The notes under the pieces: model-generated
Databases searched by the model: none
The model's input: the letters and a program-made list of their open reading frames with translations, nothing else
What the model was told of the DNA's origin: nothing
Made by a program: the position numbers and the translations under genes
Source of the DNA: CAWBFD01 sp963788115
GTDB lineage: Bacteria > Actinomycetota > Thermoleophilia > Solirubrobacterales > 70-9
Length of the DNA stretch: 64,000 bases
NCBI GenBank assembly: GCA_963788115.1
Contig: CAWBFD010000002.1
Coordinates: 963,110-1,027,109 of the forward strand
Direction of reading: 5' to 3'
Shown here: piece after piece, positions 10,918 to 18,662 of the stretch
How positions within the stretch are numbered: the stretch's first letter is position 1
Layout of the letters: each line of letters opens with the position of its first letter

Positions 10918-11453
10918 GGCCTCCGGACACCGCCGAGACCGCCTCCGAGACGCCGACGCCGGGCGACGCTCGCGCCGCCCCGACCGCCGCGGGGCGCGCC
11001 CGCGACGCGTGGTCGCGCTGGGCCGATCGCGCCTGGGCGCTCATCCGCCGAATCCACCTCGGCACGCGCAAACCGGCCAACTGGGTGCAGCTGTTCAGGT
11101 TCGGGGTGGTCGGCGCGACCGGCTACGTGGTCAACCTGGCTGTGTTCGCGCTGCTGACCCAGATTCTCGACCTCCACCACATCCCGGCGGCGGTCGGCGC
11201 GTTCTGCGTTGCGGTAACCAACAACTTCATCTGGAACCGGCACTGGACGTTCGACGCCGCCGACGGCCACGCCGGCTTTCAGGCGGCCAGGTTCTTCGCG
11301 GTCAGCATCGTCGCGCTCGGGGTCAACCTGGCGGTGCTGGCATTGCTGGTGGACGTGGCAGGCCTCCCCGAGGTTCCCGGGCAGGCGCTCGCGGTGGCGA
11401 TCGCGATGCCGGTGAACTTCATCGGCAACAAGCTGTGGACGTTCGACCGATAG
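10914..11453 (+). CDS. GtrA family membrane protein
   Basis: A 179-aa protein. After a roughly 60-residue charged, proline-rich N-terminus it carries the four-helix GtrA domain: LFRFGVVGATGYVVNL, then a helix before NNFIWNRHWTFD, a repeated two-helix unit and the closing NFIGNKLWTFDR. The paired W(N/K)xxWTF motifs are typical. GtrA proteins are thought to help flip or supply lipid-linked sugars for surface polysaccharide modification. It is translationally coupled to the preceding phosphodiesterase gene. Confidence 0.87.
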   Translation: MRPPDTAETASETPTPGDARAAPTAAGRARDAWSRWADRAWALIRRIHLGTRKPANWVQLFRFGVVGATGYVVNLAVFALLTQILDLHHIPAAVGAFCVAVTNNFIWNRHWTFDAADGHAGFQAARFFAVSIVALGVNLAVLALLVDVAGLPEVPGQALAVAIAMPVNFIGNKLWTFDR

Positions 11454-11535
11454 GTTGCGTCTCCGTCTCTTGTGGCTGTCCGCTCGGCGTGAGAGAGTCA
11501 CGCCGTCAACTGACCGCCGTCAAACGGACAAGGGG

Positions 11536-12168
11536 ATGGCAGTGGAAGCAGGCACGAGGCGCACATCGAGTGACTGGCTGGGGCCGGCGACGGGAATCGT
11601 GTTCGTCGTCCTTCTCGCGGTAACCCTGATCCTCGCGGGCGAGGGAGTGGATCCGAAGGATGGGGCCGAGGAGGTTCTCTCCTACTACAACGACAACGAG
11701 GACCAGGTGCTGATCAGCGGCTTCCTCGGGGGGTTGGCGGCCGTCTTCTTCCTCTTCTTCGCCGGCTGGGTACGGAAGGTGCTCCGAGAAGCGGAGGGCC
11801 CGGGAGGCGCGCTCTCCGCCGTGTCCTTCGCCGGGGCGATCATCTTCGCGGCTGGAGGCGCCGTCGCTTCGACCCTCTCGATCGCCCTTGCGGAATCCGT
11901 CGACGACATCGATCCCACCGCGTTCGAGGCCGTGAACGCGATCGCATTCAACTACTTCATTCCCTTCGCGGTCGGGTTCTCCACCTTCCTCCTCGCCACC
12001 GGGATCTCCGCGATCCGCCACGGAGCTCTCCCCGGCTGGCTCGGCTGGAGCGCCATCGTGCTCGGGGTCGCGACCTACACCCCAGCGGGCTTCTTCGGCT
12101 TCGTGCTTGGCCTGCTGTGGGTGCTGGTCGCAAGCGTTCTGCTAACCATGAGGGCCAGGGCCGCATAG
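11536..12168 (+). CDS. integral membrane protein, unknown function
   Basis: The ATG at 11536 gives about 210 aa starting just before the first membrane segment; the longer frame back to 11455 adds a basic, non-hydrophobic stretch and is less likely. About six hydrophobic helices are visible (TGIVFVVLLAVTLILAG, FLGGLAAVFFLFFAGW, FAGAIIFAAGGAVAST, FAVGFSTFLLATGIS, WSAIVLGVATYTPAGFFG, LLWVLVASVLL) with a conserved-looking DPKDGAEEVLSYY loop. It resembles the actinobacterial DUF4386-type class in length and topology, but I cannot name it. It lies 82 nt after the GtrA gene. Confidence 0.65.
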   Translation: MAVEAGTRRTSSDWLGPATGIVFVVLLAVTLILAGEGVDPKDGAEEVLSYYNDNEDQVLISGFLGGLAAVFFLFFAGWVRKVLREAEGPGGALSAVSFAGAIIFAAGGAVASTLSIALAESVDDIDPTAFEAVNAIAFNYFIPFAVGFSTFLLATGISAIRHGALPGWLGWSAIVLGVATYTPAGFFGFVLGLLWVLVASVLLTMRARAA

Positions 12169-12274
12169 GCGCGAAACCCGGGTGCATTCTCCTCATTGAG
12201 GGCCGGTTCCGCGCCCTGGTCGGATCTGCGCTTGAGGTTCCCGACCGGCCGTTCCGGCGCCGCCGTGCGCTCGC

Positions 12275-12914
12275 CTACTCGGTCTTGAGCGCGGCCAGCG
12301 CCTCACGGCCCTCACGAGCCGTGGTCCCCCTTGCGAGGATCGCCGAGCCCACCTGCTGGCGCCGACCGCCGTCGGCGAGGCTACCGGTGTCAATCGGGGC
12401 GAAGCCGATCTCCTCGATCAGCCTCGATACCTGCGCTTTCGCCTCCTCGTCGTCGCCGGCGACGAACAGGGCGAGCCGGTCGTCGCCGGCGTCCTGCTCC
12501 CCGCGCTGGCCCAGGTCCTTCCAGACCATGGTGTTGAACGCCTTGACCACGCATGCGCCGGGGAGCTGGGCGGCGAGCAGCTCGCTCGGGGTGGTGCTGT
12601 CGTCGTCGAGCTCGGGGAAATGCCCGTCGCGCTGCGGGTAGTAGTTCATGGCGTCCACGACGATGGTCCCGTCGAATGGCTGCGGCGGGAGCTCTCGGTA
12701 GCGCCCGAACGGGATCGCGACCAGGACAAGCTCGCCGAAGGAGGCCGCGTCGCTCGACTGTGGCCGCCTGCGCCCGACCACCCAGCTCGCCGACCAGCCC
12801 CGCGAGGCTGTCGGGCCCGCGGGTGTTCGCGATCGCCACTTCGTGGCCGGCCGTGGTGAAGAGGCGGGCCGCCGTCGAGCCGATCTTGCCGCTGCCGATG
12901 ATTCCGATGCGCAT
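12275..12914 (-). CDS. NADPH-dependent F420 reductase-like oxidoreductase, interrupted by a frameshift
   Basis: The ATG at 12914 opens a Rossmann fold: MRIGIIGSGKIGSTAARLF, then HEVAIANTRGPDSL. After ATVE the frame breaks at 12752, where one extra base lies between the GAG and GAC codons. Protein continues in the next frame as DAASFGELVLVAIPFGRY, IVVDAMNYYPQRDG, and VVKAFNTMVWKDL, ending at 12275. Total homologous length about 212 aa matches the F420H2:NADP oxidoreductase-like family, which transfers hydride between NADPH and a deazaflavin or related acceptor. The missing piece is a single base, so a sequence error is likelier than decay. Confidence 0.75.
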
Positions 12915-12915
12915 C

Positions 12916-13095
12916 TCAGCTGCCGTGAGGCTCCTCGATCGGCTCCCCAGAGCCGCGGCGGCGGTGGTCGGTGGTGCGATGGCGGTCGGAGACCTCGTGG
13001 ATGTAGGTGGCGAGCCGCCCCCGCGCCGCACGCGCGCGGCGGGCGGTCAGGCGTCTCCCGGTCTCGGGGTCCTGTGGGGTACGGGTGGCATTCAT
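12916..13095 (-). CDS. small basic protein, hypothetical
   Basis: A 59-aa ORF starting at an ATG preceded by GGAG at good spacing and ending one base before the ATG of the reductase, so the two would be coupled. The product is very rich in Arg and Thr (RRLTARRARAARGRLATYIHEV) with no recognisable domain. The frame remains open upstream to 13251, but that extension lacks an initiation signal. The call rests on the ribosome site and the tight junction only. Confidence 0.45.
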   Translation of the reverse strand: MNATRTPQDPETGRRLTARRARAARGRLATYIHEVSDRHRTTDHRRRGSGEPIEEPHGS

Positions 13096-13285
13096 CCTGG
13101 CTCCTTCGGCGGGGGTCGCTTTGTACGACGGGCTTGGTACTTTAGCGAACTCGTTCGATGGTTCACGTACAAGCGGGGTTGGCGCCTCGTACCGGCGGAC
13201 GCTCAGCCGTATCCGGGTGTCGGTGTCGCGGCTTCTCCGGGTGTCGCTCATGCTGCCTCCTGTCCGTATCTCTGGTCTGTAGGTG

Positions 13286-14794
13286 TTACGCAGCCTCGGA
13301 GTAGGCCGGCTCGGCTTCCTCCGTCTCGGCCGCTACGCCCTCCTCCTGTGGGACCGTCGCGGGACGCAGCACGGTCAGGGCGATACCGACAGCGGCGGCC
13401 ACCAGTCCGGCGCCGATGATGAACGCCAGGTGGTAGCCACCGGTCAACGCGGAGGCGGTGGCCTCGCCAGCTGAAAGCAGGGTGTCCGTGCGCGTGGTCG
13501 AGAGGGTGGCGAGGACGGCGAGGCCGAGCGCCCCTCCGACCTGCAGGGTGGTGTTGACCAGGCCGGAGGCGAGGCCCGACTCGCTCGGACCGACCCCCGA
13601 CATCGCCAGTGTCATGAGCGAGGGGAAGGAGAGGCCGGCGCCGAGGCCGAGCAGCACCATCGAGGGCAGGACGTCCGCCACGTACCCGGCATCCACCGGG
13701 ACCCGGGCGAAGAGCGCCAATCCCGCGGCGATCAGCAGCAGGCCGGGGAGCAAGGTGGCCCTGGCCCCGTAGCGCAGGTTGAGGCGAGCGGAGAAGCCGA
13801 GCGAGAGCGTGCCGATGATCACCGTGACCGGCAGGAAGGCGAGGCCGACCTCGAGCGCGTCGTAGCCCAGCACCTGCTGCAGGTAGAGCGCGCCAAGGAA
13901 GAACATCCCGAACATGCCCGCGACCATCAGAGCCTGGATCACGTTTGCCCCGGACATGTTTCGCGAGCGGAAGATGCGCAGCGGCACCAGCGGGTTGGGG
14001 GTGCGGGACTCGCGGACGACGAACGCGCCGAGCAGCGCCAGCGAGGCGGTGCCGAACCCGAGCGTGTGAGGTGAGCCCCAGCCGTAGTCGCTGGCCTCGA
14101 CGATCGTGTAGACGCCGAGCATCAGGGAGATCACGATGAGCGCCGCGCCGAGCACGTCAGCGCCCCGGCCGAGTCCGATCCCCGCGTCTCGCTCGAGCAG
14201 CCTCGCTGCCAGCAGCCCGGTCGCGAGCGCGATCGGGAGGTTGACGAAGAAGATCCAGTGCCAGTTGATCGCTTCGGTGAGGACGCCGCCAGCGAGCAGC
14301 CCGATCGATCCGCCGGCAGAAGCTACGAAGCTGTAGACGCCGATCGCCGTCGCCCGCTCCCGCGGCTCCGGGAACATGGTCACGATCATCCCGAGGATCA
14401 CGGCCGAGGTCATCGCGCCGCCCGCGCCCTGAACGAACCGTGCCCCGACCAGGACCTCCTGGCTCTGCGCGAATCCGCAGAGCAGTGATGCGGCGGTGAA
14501 CACCGCGAGGCCGATCATGAAGATGAGCTTGCGGCCGACCAGGTCCCCCAGGCGACCGGCAAGCAGGAGAAGGCCGCCGAAAGCGATCAGATAGGCATTG
14601 ACGACCCAGGCGAGGCTCGACTGCGAGAAGCCGAGATCACTTTGAATCGACGGCAACGCCACGTTCACGATGGTTGCGTCGAGGACGATCATCAGCATCC
14701 CGACGCACAGGACCACGAGCGCGATCCAGCGACTGCCATCCGCCCGCCTCTGCTCTATGCTGTGGTTCGTCAGCTGCACAAGGATCGTCACCAT
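13286..14794 (-). CDS. DHA2-family (EmrB/QacA type) MFS drug efflux transporter
   Basis: About 500 aa with roughly 14 hydrophobic segments, as expected of the drug:H+ antiporter-2 family. Motif D1 appears as LDATIVNVALPSI, motif A as GRLGDLVGRKLIF, and motif C-like glycine-rich segments follow GARFVQGAGGAM. The C-terminal tail is acidic and cytoplasmic (ETEEAEPAYSEAA). The ATG at 14794 or at 14809 can start it. A MarR gene runs divergently only about 30 bp away, the standard arrangement of a MarR-controlled efflux pump. The substrate is not predictable. Confidence 0.88.
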   Translation of the reverse strand: MVTILVQLTNHSIEQRRADGSRWIALVVLCVGMLMIVLDATIVNVALPSIQSDLGFSQSSLAWVVNAYLIAFGGLLLLAGRLGDLVGRKLIFMIGLAVFTAASLLCGFAQSQEVLVGARFVQGAGGAMTSAVILGMIVTMFPEPRERATAIGVYSFVASAGGSIGLLAGGVLTEAINWHWIFFVNLPIALATGLLAARLLERDAGIGLGRGADVLGAALIVISLMLGVYTIVEASDYGWGSPHTLGFGTASLALLGAFVVRESRTPNPLVPLRIFRSRNMSGANVIQALMVAGMFGMFFLGALYLQQVLGYDALEVGLAFLPVTVIIGTLSLGFSARLNLRYGARATLLPGLLLIAAGLALFARVPVDAGYVADVLPSMVLLGLGAGLSFPSLMTLAMSGVGPSESGLASGLVNTTLQVGGALGLAVLATLSTTRTDTLLSAGEATASALTGGYHLAFIIGAGLVAAAVGIALTVLRPATVPQEEGVAAETEEAEPAYSEAA

Positions 14795-14824
14795 ATCATG
14801 GATTATCATTAAGTGGTGATTCTG

Positions 14825-15283
14825 ATGCAGCAAGGGACGATCAATCGAGAGATGAGGACTGCGCCCGTACAGGGCTCGATGAACCTGCTGACCCGGCTCT
14901 CGCGGGTCCTCTATCGCCGTGCCACGGAGGACGTCATCGGTCTCCGCATGAAGCCGTTCATCGCGCTCGACTATCTGCGGGAGCAGGGGCCGGTGAGTCA
15001 GCAGCAGTTCGGCCGGGACCTGATGCTCGACCCGAACAACGCCGTGATCCTGCTGAACGACCTCGAGCAGGCGGGCTACGTCGGGCGCCGGCGCGACCCG
15101 GCCGACCGCCGCCGCCACATCGTCGAGATCACGTCCGCCGGCGCCCGCGCCGCGGAGCACGCCGAGCACAAGCTGGAGACAGTGGAGGACGAGGTGCTCG
15201 GCAGGCTGAGCGCGGCCGAGCGCTCGAAGCTGCGCGACCTCCTCGCGAAGGCGCTGGAGGGCGATCGAGGCGAGGCCGACTAG
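14825..15283 (+). CDS. MarR family transcriptional regulator
   Basis: A roughly 152-aa winged-helix protein. It shows a helical dimerisation segment (NLLTRLSRVLYRRA), the recognition region (QQFGRDLMLDPNNAVILLNDLEQAGYV) and the wing RRRDPADRRRHIVEITSAG, the MarR signature. The start is uncertain: GTGs at 14813/14816, ATG at 14825, or ATGs at 14852/14879. It is divergent from the DHA2 efflux gene, and the AT-rich spacer (ATCATGGATTATCATTAAG) is the obvious site for autoregulatory repression of both. Confidence 0.86.
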   Translation: MQQGTINREMRTAPVQGSMNLLTRLSRVLYRRATEDVIGLRMKPFIALDYLREQGPVSQQQFGRDLMLDPNNAVILLNDLEQAGYVGRRRDPADRRRHIVEITSAGARAAEHAEHKLETVEDEVLGRLSAAERSKLRDLLAKALEGDRGEAD

Positions 15284-15349
15284 GCTCCGAACGGGCGTTC
15301 CTGGACGGCGCCTCTGCCGACCATCGCCGAGTGGTCGGCGCCGACGATC

Positions 15350-16168
15350 ATGAATGCCGTGCTCGTGCTGGTGGCGATCCTCATCCTGGCGGTCTTCCTC
15401 GCCTGGGCCTTACAGCGCCGGCTGATCTATCTGCCCGTCCCCGCGGCAGTGCCACCGGTCGCGGAGCTGCTCCCGGGCGCGCGCGAGGTGACGCTCGAGA
15501 CCACGGATGGCCTCAGGCTCGGCGCCTGGTTCCTCCCGGCCGCCGAGCCCGGCCGCGCGATGACGGTCTTGGTTGCGAACGGCAACGCCGGCAATCGCTC
15601 CATGCGAGCGCCGCTCGCAGGCGGGCTCGCCCGCGCGGGTTTCGCCGTGCTGCTCTTCGACTACCGGGGCTACGGCGGTAATCCCGGCCGGCCGACCGAG
15701 GCCGGGCTTGCGCGCGACGCCCGGGCCGCCCACCGGTTCGCAACCGAGGAGGCGCGCGTGGCGCCGGAGCGCCTCCTCTATTACGGCGAGAGCCTCGGCG
15801 CGGCCGTGGTGACCGAGCTTGCGACCGAGCACCCACCGGCCGGGCTCGTGCTTCGCTCGCCGTTCTCGGACCTCGCCTCGGTTGGGCGAGTTCATTACCC
15901 GTTCCTCCCGGTCAGGACGCTTCTCCGGGATCGGTTCCCGGTGGTCGATCAGATCGCCAGCGTCAACGTGCCCACCACGGTCGTCTATGGCTCGAGCGAC
16001 TCGATCGTGCCGCCCGACCAGAGCCGCGCTGTCGCCGAGGCCGCCGCGGGTCCGACCCGCGTGGTCGAGATCCCAGGCGCCGATCACAACGATCCCGAGC
16101 TGCTCGACGGCGAGGAGCTGATCGCCGCGGTCGTCGCGCTCGCCGATCGCGTCGGCCACGCGAGTTGA
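15350..16168 (+). CDS. membrane-anchored alpha/beta hydrolase (BEM46/ABHD17-like)
   Basis: A 272-aa protein with one N-terminal hydrophobic anchor (about residues 3-20) followed by RRLIYLPVP, a common lead-in for this group. The catalytic core has VLVANGNAGNRS in place of the usual HGN oxyanion loop, FDYRGYGGNPG, the nucleophile elbow YYGESLGAA (Ser), Asp in VVYGSSDSIVPP and His in PGADHNDPEL. The family comprises serine hydrolases of mostly unknown substrate (esters, acyl groups). It stands alone between the MarR gene and a convergent DksA-like gene. Confidence 0.8.
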   Translation: MNAVLVLVAILILAVFLAWALQRRLIYLPVPAAVPPVAELLPGAREVTLETTDGLRLGAWFLPAAEPGRAMTVLVANGNAGNRSMRAPLAGGLARAGFAVLLFDYRGYGGNPGRPTEAGLARDARAAHRFATEEARVAPERLLYYGESLGAAVVTELATEHPPAGLVLRSPFSDLASVGRVHYPFLPVRTLLRDRFPVVDQIASVNVPTTVVYGSSDSIVPPDQSRAVAEAAAGPTRVVEIPGADHNDPELLDGEELIAAVVALADRVGHAS

Positions 16169-16207
16169 GATGGGCATGGTGTGGGGTAGCCACGATGTGC
16201 CCTCGAT

Positions 16208-16246
16208 TGTCGAGTTCTGGCCGCTATGCGATTAAAACTCGACAAA
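16208..16246. repeat. perfect 10-bp inverted repeat between convergent genes
   Basis: TTGTCGAGTT (16208-16217) pairs exactly with AACTCGACAA (16237-16246) across a 19-nt loop. It sits between the 3' ends of the hydrolase and the DksA-like gene, where a bidirectional terminator would be expected. No U-tract follows on either strand, and the AT-rich arms differ from the local GC-rich composition, so a dispersed repeat or a protein-binding site is also possible. Confidence 0.55.
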
Positions 16247-16311
16247 CGGCCCGGGGATCACTGAGCCGGATACTCCGCTCGGCCCAACGCGATGCGAGTG
16301 GGCGCAGCGGG

Positions 16312-16692
16312 CTAAAGCGCGCGCCCGTGGGTGCGCTCGTAGCGCTCCTGCTCCTCCGGGGTGCGCTCGGCCCAGGGAATCGTCTCCAGGCGCTTGGCCG
16401 GAATCGGCTCGCCGCTCTCGACCGAGAAGCCGTAGGTACCGTCCTCGAGCCGCCTCTCGGCGCGCTCGATGGCCTCCAGCTCGGCGCGGTTCTGCGCCGC
16501 CAGAGCGTCGTCGACCTGTTTGTCCTCGATCAGCTCGCCGTCCTCGAAAGGATCCGTGCTGGTCTCGATCTCCTCGAGCTCGCTCGTGCGCACCCGCTTC
16601 AGATCGGCGAGCGCGCGCTCGATTCGCTCGCGCTCCTGCTGCAGGCGCTTGCGGGCGTGCGCCTCGTCGATCGGGGGCTCCCTCGTGCTCAT
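16312..16692 (-). CDS. DksA/TraR-family protein lacking the zinc-finger cysteines
   Basis: A 126-aa protein: a long charged coiled coil (about residues 10-85, with ERIERALADLKRV and ALAAQNRAELEAIERAERRL) followed by the TraR/DksA C-terminal signature GTYGFSVESGEPIPAKRLETIP. In canonical members this region reads YGxCxxCGxPI, with two more Cys downstream; here the positions are Ser, Ser, Thr and Glu and the whole protein contains no cysteine. It may still bind RNA polymerase through the secondary channel with its coiled-coil tip, but it cannot form the C4 zinc site. It is transcribed away from the anti-sigma gene end. Confidence 0.82.
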   Translation of the reverse strand: MSTREPPIDEAHARKRLQQERERIERALADLKRVRTSELEEIETSTDPFEDGELIEDKQVDDALAAQNRAELEAIERAERRLEDGTYGFSVESGEPIPAKRLETIPWAERTPEEQERYERTHGRAL

Positions 16693-16753
16693 CTACACAC
16701 CTCGTGTATCACAGGATCGGGCCGCGCGGCAGGGACCATAGGTGCCGAGGGGC

Positions 16754-17462
16754 TCAGTCCTCCTCGACGACCCCGCCGGGAAAGGATGCCGTGAGCACCT
16801 GCCCGGGGCGTTCCCCGAGCAGGCGGATCGACGCGACGTCGTAGAGGTTGACGGGAAGCGCTCCGCCCCAGCTGCCGTAACGATCGAGCTCCAGCGATCG
16901 AAGCGGAATCGTGCGGCCGTTCCTCGTCACCAGCTCGGCGCCGGTGACACCGTCGCGATGCGCGCGAGTCGACGGTGACCAGGAGCCACGACGGTGACCC
17001 CTGGTAGCCGAACGCCACCCCGCCGTCGGCCCCTGTTCCATCCGCGAGCGTCTCGGCCTGGAAGTACTGACCGTCTGCCCGCGCGAGAGCCTCGCGATAG
17101 CGCTCGGCGGTTTGGTGGTCGTCGCGGTAGACGCCGATCAAGGCGGCGGCGGTGACGGCCACTGCGGCCAGTGCCGGGCCGAGGCGCGGTGCCAGCCAGC
17201 GCGGGGTCAGCCAGCTGGGCCGGCGGCGACGGTCGGGCTCTCGCATCCCGAGCGCATCGACAACGCGCGACTCGAAGCCCACCGGGGGCTCCTCGACCGG
17301 CGCCAGCATCAGGAGCTCGTCGGCAATCTCGGAGAGCTGCTCCACGAGGCGCCGGCACTCTGGGCATTCCGACAGGTGGCGGAGCGCATCGGCGCGCTCC
17401 TCGCCGTCGGCGATGCCGAGGGCGATCTCGGGGGCCAGATCCCGCATCTGCTCACAGCTCAT
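16754..17462 (-). CDS. anti-sigma factor with zinc-binding (ZAS) domain, frameshifted near the C-terminus
   Basis: The ATG at 17462 overlaps the sigma gene end by 11 nt. The N-terminus is a zinc anti-sigma domain with the HxxxCxxC signature (RHLSECPECRRLVEQL), followed by a linker, one transmembrane helix (LGPALAAVAVTAAALIGVY) and an outer RskA-like beta domain (GVAFGYQGSPSWLLVTV). In a CGCGCG run at about 16961-16966 the frame shifts; the domain continues as AHRDGVTGAELVTRNGRTI and ends at 16754 with GGVVEED. It should sequester the adjacent ECF sigma factor at the membrane. The shift is probably a dinucleotide or single-base error. Confidence 0.82.
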
Positions 17463-18021
17463 GGTCGGTCTCCAGTGACTCGTGCAGCTTCAGCATCGCG
17501 GCACGGATCCGGGTCTTGGCGGTGCCCAGCGGGATCTCCTCGAGCTCGCTGACCTCCCGCGCCGTCCGCCCGAGGTAGGCGGCGAGAAACAGTGCCCTTC
17601 GCTGGTCGTGCGGAAGCTCCGCGATCGCCCCGCGCACGCGCTCGCGCTCATCCGGCTGAGGGCCCTCATCCGCAGGGCTTCCGGCGATGCCCGCTCGCTG
17701 AAGCCTGCCGGCGACGACCTCCGGGTCGAGCGGCTCGGCGCGCTTCAGCCGAATCACGTCGATGGCGAGGTTGCGGGCGATCGTCAGCAGCCAGGTGGCG
17801 ACCCGGCCACGACGCGGATCGTAGGTGCGGGCGTGCTTCCAGGCCCGCACGAATGTCTCCTGGGCCACGTCCTCGGCGGCGCCCTCATCGCGCACGATCG
17901 TCAGCACCAGGCCGTAGACCCGTGCCTGGAAGCGCCGGGTGAATGCCGCCGCGGCGTCCGCGTCGCCTGCCGCGAGACCGGCCAGGAGCGCTTCGTCTGA
18001 GAGCGATGACAGGGCCACCAC
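17452..18021 (-). CDS. ECF RNA polymerase sigma factor
   Basis: About 189 aa from the GTG at 18021 (or 18018). Region 2: AAFTRRFQARVYGLVLTIV, AEDVAQETFVRAWKHA, and GRVATWLLTIARNLAIDVIR. Region 4: ELPHDQRRALFLAAYLGRT and REVSELEEIPLGTAKTRIRA. The order sigma then anti-sigma with an 11-nt overlap is typical. A perfectly placed promoter-like element lies just upstream and is mirrored in front of the divergent lipoprotein gene, so autoregulation is likely. The start is supported because the -10-like element ends 5 nt before the GTG; the frame extends upstream but without support. Confidence 0.88.
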   Translation of the reverse strand: MVALSSLSDEALLAGLAAGDADAAAAFTRRFQARVYGLVLTIVRDEGAAEDVAQETFVRAWKHARTYDPRRGRVATWLLTIARNLAIDVIRLKRAEPLDPEVVAGRLQRAGIAGSPADEGPQPDERERVRGAIAELPHDQRRALFLAAYLGRTAREVSELEEIPLGTAKTRIRAAMLKLHESLETDHEL

Positions 18022-18026
18022 CTCGT

Positions 18027-18059
18027 TTATACGAGCGGGGAGCGCGGAGGGATTGCCCG
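18027..18059 (-). promoter_or_regulatory. predicted ECF promoter of the sigma factor gene
   Basis: On the minus strand: CGGGCAATCCC, exactly 15 nt, then CGTATAA, then 5 nt to the GTG start. The same two elements with the same 15-nt spacing face the other way in front of the lipoprotein gene. The distance to the start codon predicts a leaderless transcript. Confidence 0.6.
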
Positions 18060-18077
18060 TGGGGGGGATGGGTCGCC

Positions 18078-18110
18078 CGGGCAATCCCTTTGGCGCCACC
18101 GACCGTAGAA
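18078..18110 (+). promoter_or_regulatory. predicted ECF promoter of the lipoprotein gene
   Basis: CGGGCAATCCC, 15 nt, CGTAGAA, then 6 nt to the ATG at 18117. It mirrors the sigma-gene promoter; the two upstream elements form a perfect 11-bp inverted repeat (18049-18059 and 18078-18088). Shared sequence and spacing imply recognition by the same sigma factor. Confidence 0.6.
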
Positions 18111-18116
18111 CGGAGC

Positions 18117-18659
18117 ATGACACTCACAATCAAACAATCGATGACGGTTGTCCTCGCGATCGGCGCGGCGGCGCTCACGCTTGCCGCCTGCGGTGGCGAC
18201 GAGGGCGAAGACAGCTCGGCCGCAAGCGCATCGGCCCCCGCAGCCGGTTCCGACGTCGTGTCGGTCCAGAGCGTGGACGGGATGGACGTCCTGGTCGACT
18301 CCGAAGGACGAACGCTCTACAGCGCGGACGTGGAGCGCGAGCGGATCATGTGCGCAGACGCGTGCACGTCGTTCTGGGATCCGGCCCTCGCTTCGAACGA
18401 CGAGGCGCGGTCGGCCTCCGCGGATCTCGGAATCGACCTCGCGGTGGTCGAGCGTCCCGACGGAGAGCAGCAGCTGAGTCTCGAGGGACTGCCGCTCTAC
18501 AGCTTCACCGAGGAGGATCCAGGTCAGCTCGAGGGCGACGGCTTCGTCGATGACTTCGACGGCACCCACTTCGAGTGGGAGGCGGCCGCGGCACCCGGCG
18601 GAGCGGGCGCGTCGAGCTCGGAGCCCCCGAGCGAGAGCTCCGGCGACAGCCTCTACTGA
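18117..18659 (+). CDS. lipoprotein with secreted-repeat (COG4315-type) domain
   Basis: A 180-aa protein with a signal peptide and lipobox LTLAACGG, so it is a lipid-anchored exported protein. The mature part has a Ser/Ala linker, then the 'secreted repeat' hallmark GRTLYSADVERERIMCADACTSF with its paired Cys, and a second half LPLYSFTEEDPGQLEGDG. These proteins are widespread in actinobacteria and often sit beside ECF sigma factors; their biochemical role is not established. The start ATG at 18117 is 6 nt from the predicted -10 element. Confidence 0.82.
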   Translation: MTLTIKQSMTVVLAIGAAALTLAACGGDEGEDSSAASASAPAAGSDVVSVQSVDGMDVLVDSEGRTLYSADVERERIMCADACTSFWDPALASNDEARSASADLGIDLAVVERPDGEQQLSLEGLPLYSFTEEDPGQLEGDGFVDDFDGTHFEWEAAAAPGGAGASSSEPPSESSGDSLY

Positions 18660-18662
18660 GAG

